Assembly (NCBI GenBank): GCA_039583875.1
Contig: CM077150.1
Coordinates: forward strand, 182,346,375 to 182,410,374
Source of the DNA: Platanthera guangdongensis
Taxonomy: Eukaryota > Streptophyta > Magnoliopsida > Asparagales > Orchidaceae
Direction: 5' to 3'
DNA: 64,000 nucleotides
Made by a program: the position numbers and the translations under genes. The notes under the pieces were generated by a model that worked only from the letters and a program-made list of their open reading frames with translations, was not told the DNA's origin and searched no databases. How positions within the stretch are numbered: the stretch's first letter is position 1; each line of letters opens with the position of its first letter. Positions 1-11,560 of this stretch are shown here, piece by piece.

Positions 1-1930
1 ACTGCTCGACTCCTTTACCTTAGGCGTCTGCTCTCGCGCATCAGGACGAGCTCGTCTCGGCAAGGATTGGAGAGGACGCCCCGGGGGGGGGGGGGGGCAC
101 CCAGAAAGGAAAAGGTGGTGGAAGGAAGCGGGCGAGACCTGGCGGGTCGGGAGTTGTTCCCTAGCCCTGCTAGTGCCGTCTCTCCAGGAGACGTCGTTGC
201 GCGGGTGGAGGCGGCGAGACCCATGGCGAAAGGCTCCCCGTTCTGCTAGTTGATCCTTTCAGCTCCTGTCCCGGAGGGGTTCAGGGAGCCCGAAATGACC
301 TACTATGTGGGAAAAGACGACCCTCTCCAGTACTTGTAATGGTTCGAAGATGCGGTCTCCATCAGGCCAATGACGGACGCGTTCAAGTGCCGTCTTTTCG
401 CCATCACCTTGAAAGATAAAGCTAAAGATTGGTTTCATCAACTCCCAACGGGATCAATCTATGACTTCGAGGACTTGAGTAGAAGTTTCCAGTTGCGTTT
501 CTCAAGCTCGAAGAAAAGGAAGAAGAATCCCGAGTCGATTTTTCTGATCCGGCAGAAGGCGGATGAATCCCTGGCCCAGTACGTCGACAGGTTGCAGGAA
601 GAAGTCTTGGATATTCAGGAGCTGCCATGATTTGCTCTCCAAATGGCGTTCACCGTTGGACTGCTGGAGGGTTTCTTCAAGATGAGCCTAACTCGAAAGC
701 CACCACAGTCATTTGAAGGGCTGATGGAGAAGGCAGCAAAAGAGATAGCGATGAAGGCGGCAAACCCGACATTTGATAGAAAGCTGGCAAGGTTGACGGA
801 GGCCGAGTCAAGAGAGCCGGGAGGGGCAAGACAGCAAGAAGGAAAAAGGAAGGAGGAGCCGAGGGTGCCAGCATATCAGGAGTTGGGTTGGAGGCAACAA
901 GGAGGCCCTGCTCAAGGGCAAGGAAGAGGTTTTCCCTAAGGGGGAAGGAACTACCAAGGAGGACCAGGAGGATTCAACCAGCAAGGGTGGAGATATGATC
1001 CAAGACCACCCCTACCCCTTCCTCAACAAGCTATGACCATCGGCCGAGGGAGAGGAAGGGGAAGAGAAAGAGGGAGAGCAGGAGCTGGAGCTGGAAGGAG
1101 GAATCCTCACGGGGGGAGACGTGAGAAGGAGGTAGCGTTGCCATATTGTGACTTCCATGAGGAGGGTCACGTAACTGCCACCTTCCCGGAGTTTCTGGAG
1201 ATGAAGAGAGCTAGGGGAGCAGGGGAACAACAACTACTAGTGCGAATAGTGGAGATGACTGGGACCGGGGAGGAGGACCGGTGTGTGGATCGAGTTGATG
1301 TGAGAGATCGAGGTGGGATCAGAGTGATCCATGAGGGAGTGGGGATTGAGGCTACTCGTAAGACAAGCATTCGTACCATGTATTGTCGGAGCGTAGCCTC
1401 GATGTCACAAGCCCCTCCCCCGGATGAGAAAATTACCTTCTCTCGGAAGGACATGCCAGACCACGAAGATACTTTTTGTGATGCGCTGGTGATCCGGACC
1501 GCCATTGAAAACTTCACGGTGTCGCAGATCCTTGTCGATAATGGGAGTTCGGTGAATGTCATTTTCAAAAAGACATTCAATGAGATGAGGGTGGAGGCTC
1601 GAAGGGTATTGGCAGCAGATGGGCCGTTGTTCGGATTCTCGGGAGAAAGGAAGGAAGTCGAAGGGGGAGTATGACTCCAGGTGACAATGGGGGGCTGTCC
1701 AGGAATTGCCGTTTCGTCATAGTGGGCCCCCAGCAGTTACAATGCCATTTTCAGGCGCCCTTTGATCAGTTCCTTTAGGTGTGTCCCATCATCTTTTCAC
1801 CAATGCCTGAAGCTCAATGCCGGGGGACCCAAATCAGAGTACGAGGTGATCCGAAAGCAGCCATGGAGTGCTATGTGACGATAGTGAATACCATTTCTTG
1901 GAAAGAAGAGTCCGAGGAAATGGAGAAGAG
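1..1930 (+). pseudogene. Ty3/Gypsy gag-protease remnant, Tat/Retand-like
   Basis: This is a decayed gag plus aspartic protease reading frame of a plant Gypsy retrotransposon, already open at the window start. Frame 1 carries a retrotransposon gag core around 268-620 (the stretch KDKAKDWFHQLP is diagnostic), a basic Arg/Gly/Gln-rich linker (about 840-1120), a degenerate zinc-knuckle-like CDFHEEGH (about 1147-1180), and a retropepsin active site VDNGSSVNVIF near 1534-1566, with Asn where Thr is usual. The frame is broken by TAG 247, TAA 337, TGA 628, TAA 937 and TGA 1672. After about 1830 homology continues in frame 3 (GDPKAAMECYV, about 1848-1880). No RT or integrase follows. The lineage call rests on the gag and protease wording and is an inference. 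The element is certainly non-functional. Confidence 0.8.
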
Positions 1931-2304
1931 GATGGAACGATGAGAGCAGGAGGTCGGAAGAAAAGTAGGGGAAGAGGAGGAGAAGAAAGGGGGGAAGGAG
2001 AAGTGGGGATGGAGAGAGGCATTGCGGTGGAGCCGGAAACGGCAGAAAAGAAGGAAGGAGGGGGAGAGCAGGGATGGAAAGAAGAGATGGAGGCAGAGGA
2101 GGAGAAAGAAGAGATGGAGGTGGAAGGGGCGAAGAAAAATGAAGGAGAGAGGAAAGAGAAAAGAAAGATAAATAAGGTGGAGGAGTCGTCCAGAATAGAA
2201 GCTCGACCAGAGAAGAGGGGAAGTTTGTTGTTAGAAGAGAGAATCCCAACCGATGAAGAGGTGGAGAAGTTTCTGGGAGTGGTGGCTGAAAGGAGGGGTT
2301 AGAC
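1931..2304 (+). repeat. Purine-rich low-complexity tract (acidic Glu/Lys reading)
   Basis: About 370 bases of nearly pure G/A follow the Gypsy protease. One plus frame (from 1868) reads as an acidic Glu/Lys/Arg-rich protein up to 2302, and the opposite strand gives a Ser/Pro/Leu-rich frame. Both are compositional. It is most simply the decayed spacer between protease and RT of the upstream Gypsy element. I see no domain. Confidence 0.5.
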
Positions 2305-3130
2305 CTGATTTACTCTAGAGGGGGGGGGGGGTGAATAGAGTAATTAAAAAATCTGGCTGTTTTAAGTTTTTATATCAGAGTGAAAATAAGTGATACCAAT
2401 AATATATAAAGAAAAAAAACAGCAGCCTAAGATATTCTATCTATCACAGCCACAGTAAGAACAAAAGAGAAAATGAGCAAACAGACGACACAAGAATTTT
2501 ATAGTGGTTCTCCAACCTGGGTACATCCACTCTTCTACCACCATGGTAGGAATCCACTACAGGTTTTGATCAGGTGACTGCCACCTTTGAGCTTTTGATC
2601 AGATACTCAAAAACTAACTCAAGTCTTTTGATCAGGAGATTTGCAAACAAGGAATAACTTTTGAAGGGAGTTAAAGAACCCCTTGTATAGAGAGGGGGTG
2701 ATAGATTTATGGTGTCTTCTCTTTCTCAAAACAACTGAGAAGACTAGCGGATCTTGATGTTGTCAAAGCCCCCCCCCCTGAGATATTGAATTGTTCAGGA
2801 AGATTGGAGCTTTGCTTCAGGGTGTAGGTCTTCTAGAAAAGATCTCCAGGAAGCTGTAGACAGATAGAAGTTGATTGTCTCTTTTTAGCTTACTGGAGGA
2901 AGAACACTTGATGAACACAGTCAGAGCCTTTTCTTGAATGATTTTTGGTGCCTGTATTCTTCTCTGTGTGTTCTGCTATTCCTATTGTCTGTTGTCGACT
3001 GAAAGAGAAAAATCTCTTTTATATATTTCTGTCTAATTTCTCCTTTGAATTTGAATTAAAGATGGGTGAGAGGGAGAGGAAGGCGGGTTACCAAAAAGGG
3101 TATGTGATCAACAATATTAAAGATGGGTGA
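2305..3130. repeat. Probable LTR fragment (minus-oriented Copia type)
   Basis: No coding frame is present. A G homopolymer (about 2321-2332) followed by GTGAATAGAGTAATT, and a block with ATAGTGGTTCTCCAACCTGG near 2500, are typical of plant LTR sequence. A comparable G-run with GGTGGAATAAG occurs in the SIRE-like LTR at about 41504. A poly-C run lies at about 2769-2778. A 15-bp direct repeat, ATTAAAGATGGGTGA, occurs at 3055-3069 and 3116-3130. The ends are not defined, so the LTR call is an inference. Confidence 0.35.
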
Positions 3131-3469
3131 TGCAATGTATTCAGCGAAGAGGTCAAGGAGATACGCAGTTTAGCACAATCGCTTCTGCACCTGGAAAGGA
3201 CCAAACTTTCATTGTCGTAGTTTATTATACATGCTGTGAGAAATCTCTCTTTCCTGAAAAAGGCCAGAACATAATCTCCTTTCGAGAATATAATTCTCAC
3301 CAATGTTTATTGGTTATAGCTTTATATTTCTCAGAATAGACTCGTAATGTATTAGCAATAAATTTATGCAAGGATTTTAAGTGATTAATGTAATAAAGTG
3401 CATCAAAAGAGGTCTAATCAAAAGAAGAGGGAAATTGACGATCAAATAGAAGCAGAGTAGGATCTTAGT
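3131..3469. other. Unassigned AT-rich sequence
   Basis: No gene, recognisable repeat family or motif can be supported here. Short open frames occur on both strands but have no recognisable content. Confidence 0.5.
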
Positions 3470-3860
3470 TGTCAAGGCGCGCGCCTGAGGCGCCCGACAC
3501 AGCCCGTCGCGCCTCAGCACGGCTGAGGCGGGCGATGTGCCCTAGGCGCGCACTTTTCAGGCTCCCAGGCGCGTCTGGGCCTTTCAAGGTGTTTTTTTTT
3601 AAAAATTGAGATGGACAAAAACATGATCTCAGACGCACCCGAGGCACCCCTAGGCACACTTGGCTGTCCAATTCGTTGAAATTGAGCGCTCAATTCGCTG
3701 AAATTGACCCAATTCACTCAATTTCAGCGAATTGGGTACCCAATTCACTCAATTTTTTTCCCCTCATTTGTGTGTCTCACGTGCCTCAGACGCGCGCCTG
3801 CGCCTTGTGCCGAGGCTCCAGGGGCTCTTTGCGCCTCGGTGCGCCTTGCGCCTTTGATAA
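3470..3860. mobile_element. GCGCC-rich terminal-inverted-repeat element (MITE-like)
   Basis: A compact GC-rich segment lies in AT-rich surroundings. Its ends are imperfect inverted repeats: the left end starts TTGTCAAGGCGCGCGCCTGA and the right end, reversed, starts TTATCAAAGGCGCAAGGCGC. The interior is dense in GCGCC/GGCGC. In the middle, a perfect 16-bp inverted pair lies at 3691-3706 (CAATTCGCTGAAATTG) and 3719-3734. There is no coding capacity and I could not define a target-site duplication. A non-autonomous DNA transposon is the best reading. Confidence 0.5.
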
Positions 3861-3989
3861 ATTAGGGTAGGTAATCGTAAATGATTTCAGATGGGGATTT
3901 GGAGGTGAACCGATTGTTCAAACTATTATATGCAAACTTTACTCGTGGAAGAGAAATTCCATTGTTTTGGGTTTTCTCCTGTTAAGCAT

Positions 3990-4515
3990 TTAAAAAAATC
4001 CCCTAAGCTTTGATTTTAGACCTCGGTTTGCCAATACGTCTAGGGATGATATGCAATGCACAGCTTTATTTGAGTTGGTTCTCATTTTACTCAATAAAGT
4101 TTTCCAAAAGAAAATGAGTGTATTTATTGGACATGAAAGTTCTAGGAAGTCCATGTAAGCGTACAATCTCCCTAAAAATGTTTGTAAATTGGTGGTGCTA
4201 GTGGCTTTCCTATAAGGTATAAAGCATGCCATTTTTGAAAATATATATCGACCACTAGAAAGATTGAATCTACCTTTCTTTTTGTAATCTACCTTTCTTT
4301 TTGTTAGGGATAGACTTGGTAGCCCCACAACAAAGTCTATGGACACCTCATCCCATGATTTCTCAGGGATGGACAATGGGTATATAATCCAATGTTTTGT
4401 GCGCTTTCCAAATAGCTAAATTCTCTCTCATTTTGGGCCAATAAAAATATGTACCGCCGAGATCTAAAAGCTTGGATTGATTTAAGTGACCTTCTAAACC
4501 TGATGAGTGGAGCTT
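3990..4515 (-). pseudogene. Ty3/Gypsy integrase fragment
   Basis: The minus strand holds a degraded piece of a chromovirus-type integrase. About 4395-4515 gives the end of the HHCC zinc-binding region, with GLEGHLNQSK and YFYWPKMREN matching the usual GHFG...FYWP..R pattern. About 4150-4376 gives the start of the catalytic core: IPEKSWDEVSIDFVVGLPS, whose Asp is the first catalytic acid, followed by FSKMACFIPYRKAT. The sequence then decays through TFLGRLYAYMDF and FFWKTLLSKMRTN. The second catalytic Asp and the Glu are not recognisable. It is a fragment without neighbouring RT or LTR, of no function. Confidence 0.75.
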
Positions 4516-4717
4516 ACTTAGTCAGATTTCCCTTAATGGCAATCACATATACATATATGAGTTCATTTAAATAAAAAATCATTCAGTCAAAAACACACTG
4601 GGCAGTGGAATCAATGCCATTAAACTGACATGTGGCTTAAATTGTGCTAATATGGGTCTGGACTCCGGAGGGTAAGGTTCATTTTGGGACTCCAAGTTTA
4701 GGATACATGTTTGTAAG
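4516..4717. other. Unassigned sequence flanking the TIR element
   Basis: No recognisable gene. Joined with 5315-5469 across the TIR insertion it forms one continuous stretch, because the 8-bp TTTGTAAG occurs once on each side. A minus-strand frame here has no recognisable domain. Confidence 0.4.
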
Positions 4718-5306
4718 CTATGAAGCACCGATACTTCCATGAGGGTCACGTACCCGTACCGGATACGTATCGGTACCGGTATGTACCCGATACTCGGCAG
4801 ATACACCTGTTACTCTAATCTGTAGATACATTTGGACTTCCCAGATCATTCTGCATATTGTGATAGATTATATTTTATAAAATAAACAAAAGACTTTTGT
4901 GTGACTTTTAGAAAAGTAAATTTTATGAATCATAAATGCATTTAGCGGTGTTTGTTTATAAAAAAATGCGCTTCAGATTTAAGTATCTTTTTTTTCATTA
5001 AAACTATAAATAATTTGATTTAAATTTTATTATTTTGTTTTTTTACTATATACATATGTTGTTAGTTATTCATACTCATATTGTTTAGTATGTATAAGAC
5101 ATAAAAATTGATGATTTATGCAATTATGCTTGATCTAATATTGTTTTGAGGACTTTTAATTACATTCGTTAGATATATATACATATTTATTATATTTAAT
5201 ACAACGTATCTTGCCGTACCCGTATCTTTGTTTTTAAAATTTTGTCATACCGCCGTACCAGATACGTATGTTACCCGGTACTCGTACCCGTACCGGTGCT
5301 TCCTAG
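4718..5306. mobile_element. Non-autonomous TIR transposon, copy 1 (8-bp TSD, hAT-like)
   Basis: The element begins CTATGAAGCACCG and ends CGGTGCTTCCTAG, so the termini are inverted repeats. It is flanked by a perfect 8-bp direct repeat TTTGTAAG (4710-4717 and 5307-5314). Subterminal regions are packed with CCGTACC/GGTACGG permutations such as CCCGTACCGGATACGTATC. The centre is AT-rich with no coding frame. A second copy with the same ends lies at 45414-46248 in the opposite orientation. The 8-bp duplication points to the hAT superfamily, but the CTAGGAAG end is not a textbook hAT terminus. Confidence 0.8.
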
Positions 5307-5469
5307 TTTGTAAGTTGACTAAGATATGTGCTCGATGTCTAAGTGCATCAATCGCTCTATTTGAAATACCAGGTTTCAGATGCCTATGTAGCTCACTGCT
5401 TTTTGTGAGTTTAGATTCCTAAGTTCATTGTGCTTAATATCCAACACGAACTCACATTGAATCAACTTG
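5307..5469. other. Unassigned sequence after TIR copy 1
   Basis: This continues the pre-insertion sequence of 4516-4717 and leads into the Copia fragment. No feature is recognised beyond the right-hand TSD (5307-5314). Confidence 0.4.
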
Positions 5470-7005
5470 TGTTATCGATGACAGATGAGCAGGTTAGTTG
5501 TCTGCAAAGTCTGGAGAGGTTGCGGAGATGGAGACCCACAATATGAGTCAAACACATACAAGTCATCCTGCATGCTACCAGAGCCAATCACCTTCCTTGT
5601 CGTTAGATTCTGAAAGACATAATGAGAAATAAAGAATGTAACTGGGCATTGAAGTGAATTAGTTAAATGACTAACAAAAAGTAAACTGAGTAAAATTTGA
5701 AACATGAAGCATATAAGATAAAGTATGGGAAAAACAAGAGATGAATCCTTTTCGAGCAATGAAGGAAAATGATCCATCAACAATATTCACTTTCTCTTCC
5801 AAAAATAGGGGAATATGACACAAAACCTTAAGCTGATTCAGTCATGTGATCAGTGGCTCCGAAGTTGATTATCCGATGGTAGAAGGATGTGTAGTAACAT
5901 AGTGAGCATATGGGGTACTTGTGTGAGCAAGGGCAAAGAATGAAGTAGTGATAACAGTCTCTGTAGTAAGACTGTATCAATGGACGAAGGGTCTGCATCA
6001 ACCAACTTCATCAAGCAAAGGAATAGGTACACACCCCAAAATATGGATATTAATCTGATCAAAAATATGTGTAGTCCATGCAAAAACTCGAATACCCGAT
6101 TCACATTATAGATCATGACGATCGAGTCAAAGTGGTCGTACTCCTAATAGAAACCCGTACTCCTAATATAGTTTAATAAACTCAAGATAGTAAGCAGAAA
6201 CAGGGCTATCACCTTGTTGGAGAAGAAAGATCTTGCTGCGTAGTTGGTAAATTTGGGTCTCATTCCCCTTGCTGGAATAGGTAGTCTCAACATATTTCCA
6301 TATGTCTGCAGTAGTAATTCCGAGCAATAGATTCCTACCTGTAATTCGTGAGCCATAACAGGACCAAGTTTGTGGATGTTGGATGTCGGGTTCATGTCGT
6401 TTTGAGTTTAAAATGTCGGATATCGGATTGTGTGGGATATATTGATGATATTTTACAATGTCGGATTTTAATATTTAAATAAATTTATAAATATATACAA
6501 TTTCGCACATAATGTATGTTTATAAATTATACAATAAACATTTATATACATAATACATGTTTAAAAATAATACAAAAAAGGCGTTGACAACAACAAATGA
6601 AATAAAGAGCATCAAATGAGAGTAAGAAGAAAAATACGTCGGATCTAGGCTCAGAGAGATGCACAAAACAAAATATTATCATTCAGACACTTAAAAGAAA
6701 TGAAAAACAAATATTTTTAATACACTCGCAGATATATCGGTGGCGAGATATCATACGACATATCGGATTAGACTGATATATTAGGGCAAATTTTCAAAAA
6801 TGATATTTTTGCTTAAAATGTCGATGTTGTGACATTTTTTACCCAAAACCTTTATGTCGGCTGACATGTTGGACATGTCAGCCGATATCTACAATACTGG
6901 ACATGACAATGAAGTTTTTCAGCTCCCATTGAGGCCAAGTTATAGAGTTCTTGGTTAATACGCCGGTGGTGCCATTGATATAGCCAAAGAGACGTCGACT
7001 CTTGA
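5470..7005 (-). pseudogene. Copia gag-protease fragment, split by a repeat
   Basis: A minus-strand Copia remnant read from high to low coordinates. About 6905-7005 holds the gag N-terminal region (RRLFGYINGTTGVLTKN). After an interruption at about 6365-6905, gag resumes at 6165-6365 with IWKYVETTYSSKGNETQIYQ and LLQQGDSPVSAYY, the UBN2-type gag. The protease follows at about 5690-5890 with a degenerate active site, INFGATDHMTES in place of the usual DSGATDHMT. The pre-integrase segment FQNLTTRKVIGSGSMQDDLY lies at about 5550-5610. Stops and frameshifts occur throughout, and integrase and RT are absent. Confidence 0.75.
6365..6905. repeat. AT-rich insertion in Copia gag, possible MITE
   Basis: This segment interrupts the Copia gag homology. 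It is AT-rich with many ATATCGG/ATGTCGG motifs near both ends. The ends look weakly inverted (TTGTGGATGTTGG on the left; TTGTAGATATCGG as the reverse of the right). No coding frame and no convincing target-site duplication were found. Confidence 0.45.
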
Positions 7006-7745
7006 AGGCTGGAGTAATAGAGAGACTATGACAAATAATTAGTGTCATCCAGTCGGATCGTTTATGACTCGCATAATAAATAAAATAATTTGTAAAAATT
7101 ACAAAGTCATAGCAGAAGAAAGTTTGACAACACAACATAAGTTAGTGGTGTTGGACATGCAAATTAAATATAATAAATTTAAAACAATGACAAAAGTGTT
7201 GTCAAAAATTTAGTGGTGAAACTTGATGTTGAAAAACATGTTGATTTCAAGACAGCAGTTATGAAACAACTAGTTGATGACCCCATATGTTGATACTAGC
7301 GTCTCATGTGAAGTTATGTATTTTTACATTTAAAGATAAATGGACAGAACATACTTGTCATTAATAAAACCAAAAAGACGTCGACTCTTTAAGACTGGAG
7401 TAATAGAGGGAGACCATGATAAATAATTAGTGTCATCCGATCGAATCATTTATGACGCGCAAAATAGATAAAATGATTTTTAAGGATTATAAAGCCATAA
7501 CAGGAGAAAGATTGACAAAACAACATAGGTTAATGATATTGAACGTGCAAATTAAATATAATAAATATAAGACAAAGACAAAAGTGTTTCCACAAATTCA
7601 GTGGTGGAACTTAAAGATAAAAAAATAGATTACTTTCAAGACAATGGTTATGGAACAATTAGTTGATGACTCTTATATTGATCATAATATCTCATGAGAT
7701 ATTATGTCTTTGTATTTAAGGATTAGCAAAAAGAACGTACTCAGA
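6974..7745 (+). repeat. Tandem duplication, about 386-bp unit
   Basis: Two diverged adjacent copies begin near 6974 and 7360. Both carry GACGTCGACTCTT (6991 and 7377), the LTTQH/LTKQH linker segment, and an ending like AAAGAACGTACTCAG. The offset at matching positions is 386 bases. The unit includes the junction between reversed Copia gag and the LINE, so the duplication came after they were joined. Confidence 0.7.
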
Positions 7746-8720
7746 TTAACAAAAGTTCGTGCGCACCCAAATAAAGAATCTTGCTGATTGAAAGAGAAAG
7801 TACTAGACAAAGTAAAGGCAAAAAAGACCAATTATAAAACACTCTACGCTTGTAGGAATGATAAAAACTTGACAATGTATGAAGTTTTCTAGAAAAAAGC
7901 TAAACATGCAGTAATTAAAACATGAAGTCATCTTATCAAGAATTTTATAAGCGACTAGATTCAAAAGATAGAGAGAGTGATGTATACAGTTTTGACGAGA
8001 AGAGATTTGATCTCAATTAAATGCATAAAGTATGAAACAGATACAGTTTTGACGGATGATTTGAATATTAAAGAATGATAGAAAAAATACTTTTATAAAC
8101 TCTATAATGAAACAAAAGACAATGAATTGAACATGAAAGAGTTAAGTAATTAGATGATTATAAAAATATAACGTTTTATCGTAAAATTCAAGCATCAAAG
8201 ATAAATGATGATTTAAAAAGATGAAAAATAGAAACACTGTTGGGACAGACGATATACCCATCGAAGTATGAAATTGTCTAAGGAAAGAAGAAATTTTGTG
8301 TCTTACATGTTTTTTTTAGTAAGATACTAAAGTCAAAGATCATGTCAGACCAATGAAAAAAAAATATTTTAGTACTTTTGTATAAGAACAAATGAGATAT
8401 ACAAAATTGTATTAATTATATAAGAATTAAATTAATGAGTTATATCATAAAACTATGAGAACAAGTATTAAAAAGAAGAGTATGACGAAAGACTAGCATC
8501 TCAAAAAATCAATATGAGTTCATGCAGGGTGGTCGACCATGAAAGCTATATATCTCTTGAGGAGACTCATTGAGAAGTATCGAGAAAGAAAACAAGAGTT
8601 GAATATATTGTTTTTTGATGTTGAGAAAACTTGATAGGGTTCGAAAAAAGATCTTATGGAGAAGTTTAGAAAATAAATGCATAAATGTATCATACATTGA
8701 CATTATCAAAGATATTATCT
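7000..8720 (+). pseudogene. RTE-type LINE remnant (endonuclease end to RT N-terminus)
   Basis: A heavily mutated LINE runs on the plus strand. Recognisable pieces in order are the endonuclease C-terminus and linker (ESLTTQHKLVVLDMQIKYNK near 7115-7170, repeated at 7505-7560 with IQWWNLK near 7598), then KVKAKKTNYKTLYACRND near 7808-7865, KKYFYKLYNETKDNELNMKE near 8083-8145, and the RT N-terminal NQYEFMQGGRP near 8510. It ends with KILWRSLENKCINVSYIDII near 8645-8715, where the RT is cut off abruptly by Copia sequence. The wording matches plant RTE/BovB-type LINEs (inference from family knowledge). Stops are frequent and no RT catalytic motif is present. Confidence 0.75.
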
Positions 8721-11560
8721 TCTTTTCTTCTCATTGTGTTTTCCAGGATGCAACGAGTGGAAAAATGATTGGTGGTGGATAAGAGTCAGGTGGTGTTTTT
8801 GTTATGGACACTAGTCTTGCATTTGTTGCTTAAAAACCCTCGAGCATTGATCAATTGATGTTGTGACAAAAGATTTGGGAATGCTAGTTTGATGACTTTG
8901 AAGTCTGCTTGCCCTAGCTCTTTTGATTTCACTGAAACCAGAATTATCTGTCAATCTCGTGAATTTAGTGAACATTAGAGAACCAATTATGTTCCTAACA
9001 GTTGTTGGGGTGTTAATTATTTTGATTTAGTATATTATGATATTTGTACCTCTCTCATTTGCTCTGTGAATAAATTTCACTTTTTTTGTTATGTTCATTG
9101 ATGATTACTCTCGTTTTAATTGAGTTTTTCTTATGAAAAATAAAATTAAAATGTATGATATATTTCGATTATTTTATCACTATGTGCAGACCCAATTTGG
9201 TGACCAAAGTAAAATTCTTGGGAGTGATAATGAAGGTGAATTTATTGGTGGGGAACTCTAGAGGTTCCTGGAAGATCATAACATTATTTTTCAAATTTTA
9301 TGTCCTGAGACTGCTCAACAGAATGAAGTAGCAAAAAGAAAAAAATGCTATATTATCGAAACTACTCGTTATTTATTACAAGATATACATGTGTCAAAGG
9401 GACTGTGGGATGGAGGAGTTATCACTTTTCTCTATCTGATTAATTAGATGGCATCTGATACTTTGAAGGGAAAGTATTTTCTAAAACTTCTATATCTAAA
9501 TCTCATGTTGTTTAGTCTTCCTTCTCATGTTTTTTGATGTTTTGCTTTTGTACATATTGTTGGACCACATTAGGATAATTTTGGTCCTCGAGCTATTAAA
9601 TGTATTTTTGTTGGATATGTTGCTAGCCAAAAGAAGTATGTGTTACTCACCATTGTTGCATAGAAGGATTATATCTAAAGATGTTATCTTTTTTGAGCAC
9701 TCTCCATATTATTCGGAAGAAGGAAAAAATGTTACATATCAAAAGAAGTAAGAAGATGAGGGTTGTATGATGCCGCGCCTCCCAACACTCGTGGATGCTC
9801 TATCTCTTAGTAGCTTGGATGTTGAAGTTGAAAGGGATGTGTCTACAAAGGATCTGCATATCTTCAACAAAAGGAAAAATCTCCAAGTCTACCAAGATGC
9901 AGGTAAGAAGAACTGAGCAAGAGAGTCATACACATGCTCCACCATCCACCATCCACCATCACTCTGCTAGATCCAAACACTGAGACCACGCATGGAGACA
10001 CATCTTCTCTCCAAATTCATAGCGGTCATACCATATATCTTATTGATAAATATGTTGAGTATCACTCTATAACTCCATCACTAAATCTTATCTTACATCA
10101 ATTTCCTCTATTTCTATCTCTAACAATTTTTTAAATGCTATGTCTAATACTCACGGGAAGAAATCTATGGAAGTGGAGATGAATGCTCTCCAACATCAAA
10201 ATACTTGGAAATTTGTTCATATTCCTCATTGGCGTCATACTCTCAAATGTAAATGGATATATACTATCATATATCTTCAAGTTGATAGTTTTGGTAGATA
10301 TAAAACAAGATTCTTTGCTAAAGGTTTTATCAAAATTGACGGAATTAACTTCCAGGCAATGTTTTCCCTTGTTGCTAAGCTCAACTCGGTTAGAATTCTG
10401 TTATTTATTGATGCCTACAAGTCTTGGCCTTTATATGAACTTGATGTGAAAAATGCATTTCTCCACGACGAATTAAAGGAAATCTACATGACTCCCTTGC
10501 CTGGCATGGAATTTCCTAAAAGTCATGGGTGTCGTCTTAAGAAGGCTTTCTATGACCTTACACAATCACCTTAGCTAAGTGTCATATACTTGAGTCTAGA
10601 TTTTTCATGCTGTACTTATGATCACTCGGTCTTCATCTACAAAAATGAGCAATATACCATTATTCTTATTGTCTATGTGGATGATGAATGTCATTATCAC
10701 TAGAACTGGTGATCAACACATTGCTCATGTTAAAAGAGACATGACCTCTGCAAGATTTGAGTCTTTTTTGATATTTTTTGGAATTAAGATTGCTAGATCT
10801 ATCAGAATGATTATGATCTCCCAATACAAATACGTCTTGGAACAGAGTGAAATATCTAGATAGCCCCCTCGATGCTAATTATGATATCCACAATGATGAC
10901 TCTCCTGATCTTGAACGAAAGTTGGACTTTCAACGCATTGTGGAAGGTTAATTTACCTGCATATCACCAGACCCGACATATTATTTGCTGTTGGGTCGGT
11001 TAGCCGATTTATGCACAATCCTAATGTTCATAACTATTATGCTGCTCTTTGGATCCTTAAATATTAAAATAAGGACCCTGTAAAAGACATTATTTATCAA
11101 AATTATATCCATTTTAACTTTCTGGCTATTGTGATGTTGATTGGGCTGGTTTCTCCTCTGATAGTAGATCTACAAGTGGATATTCTATCTTCTTGGGTGA
11201 AAATCTTGTTTCCAGAAGACATAAGATATTTTTGACCGTTCTTTTGTTGAAGCAAAATATCGAGCCATTATCATTGCGACATGTGAGTTGATATAAATCT
11301 ATTTTGGGCGATATGAGGTTTCTTGTCCTGGAAGCCATAGATTTGCATTATGATAATCAAGCTGCTGTCCACATTACCAACAACCTTGTCTTTCGTGCGA
11401 AGACTAAACATACAGAGATCGATTGCCATTTTGTGCGAGAAAAAATCCAGAACCAAACTATTACTACGTTGTTTGTGCCTTCTAGGGACCAACTAGCTGC
11501 TATGTTAAAAAGGCAAGCTACCTTATACTTACCGGGGGTGACTATATCCCATGTTGTGGC
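8721..11560 (+). pseudogene. Copia pol remnant (pre-integrase to RNase H)
   Basis: A 5'-truncated, multiply broken Copia pol. Domains in order: pre-integrase CVFQDATSGKMIGGG (about 8739-8785); integrase core with LFYHYVQTQFGDQSKILGSD and FLEDHNIIF (about 9170-9300) and AQQNEVAKRKK in place of the usual QQNGVAERKN (about 9315-9350); integrase C-terminus AIKCIFVGYVASQK (about 9592-9635). RT starts at about 10140 (LQHQNTWKFVHIP, CKWIYTII, PLYELDVKNAFLHDELKE). The YVDD region is near 10670. RNase H follows at about 11100-11550 with LHYDNQAAVHITNN and HTEIDCHFVREKIQNQT. Stops and frameshifts abound. No flanking LTR or primer site was found. Confidence 0.8.

Noticed and set aside
1797..2249. Minus-strand Ser/Pro/Leu-rich 150-codon frame
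   Set aside because: It is the complement of a purine-rich tract; its composition explains the frame and there is no domain.
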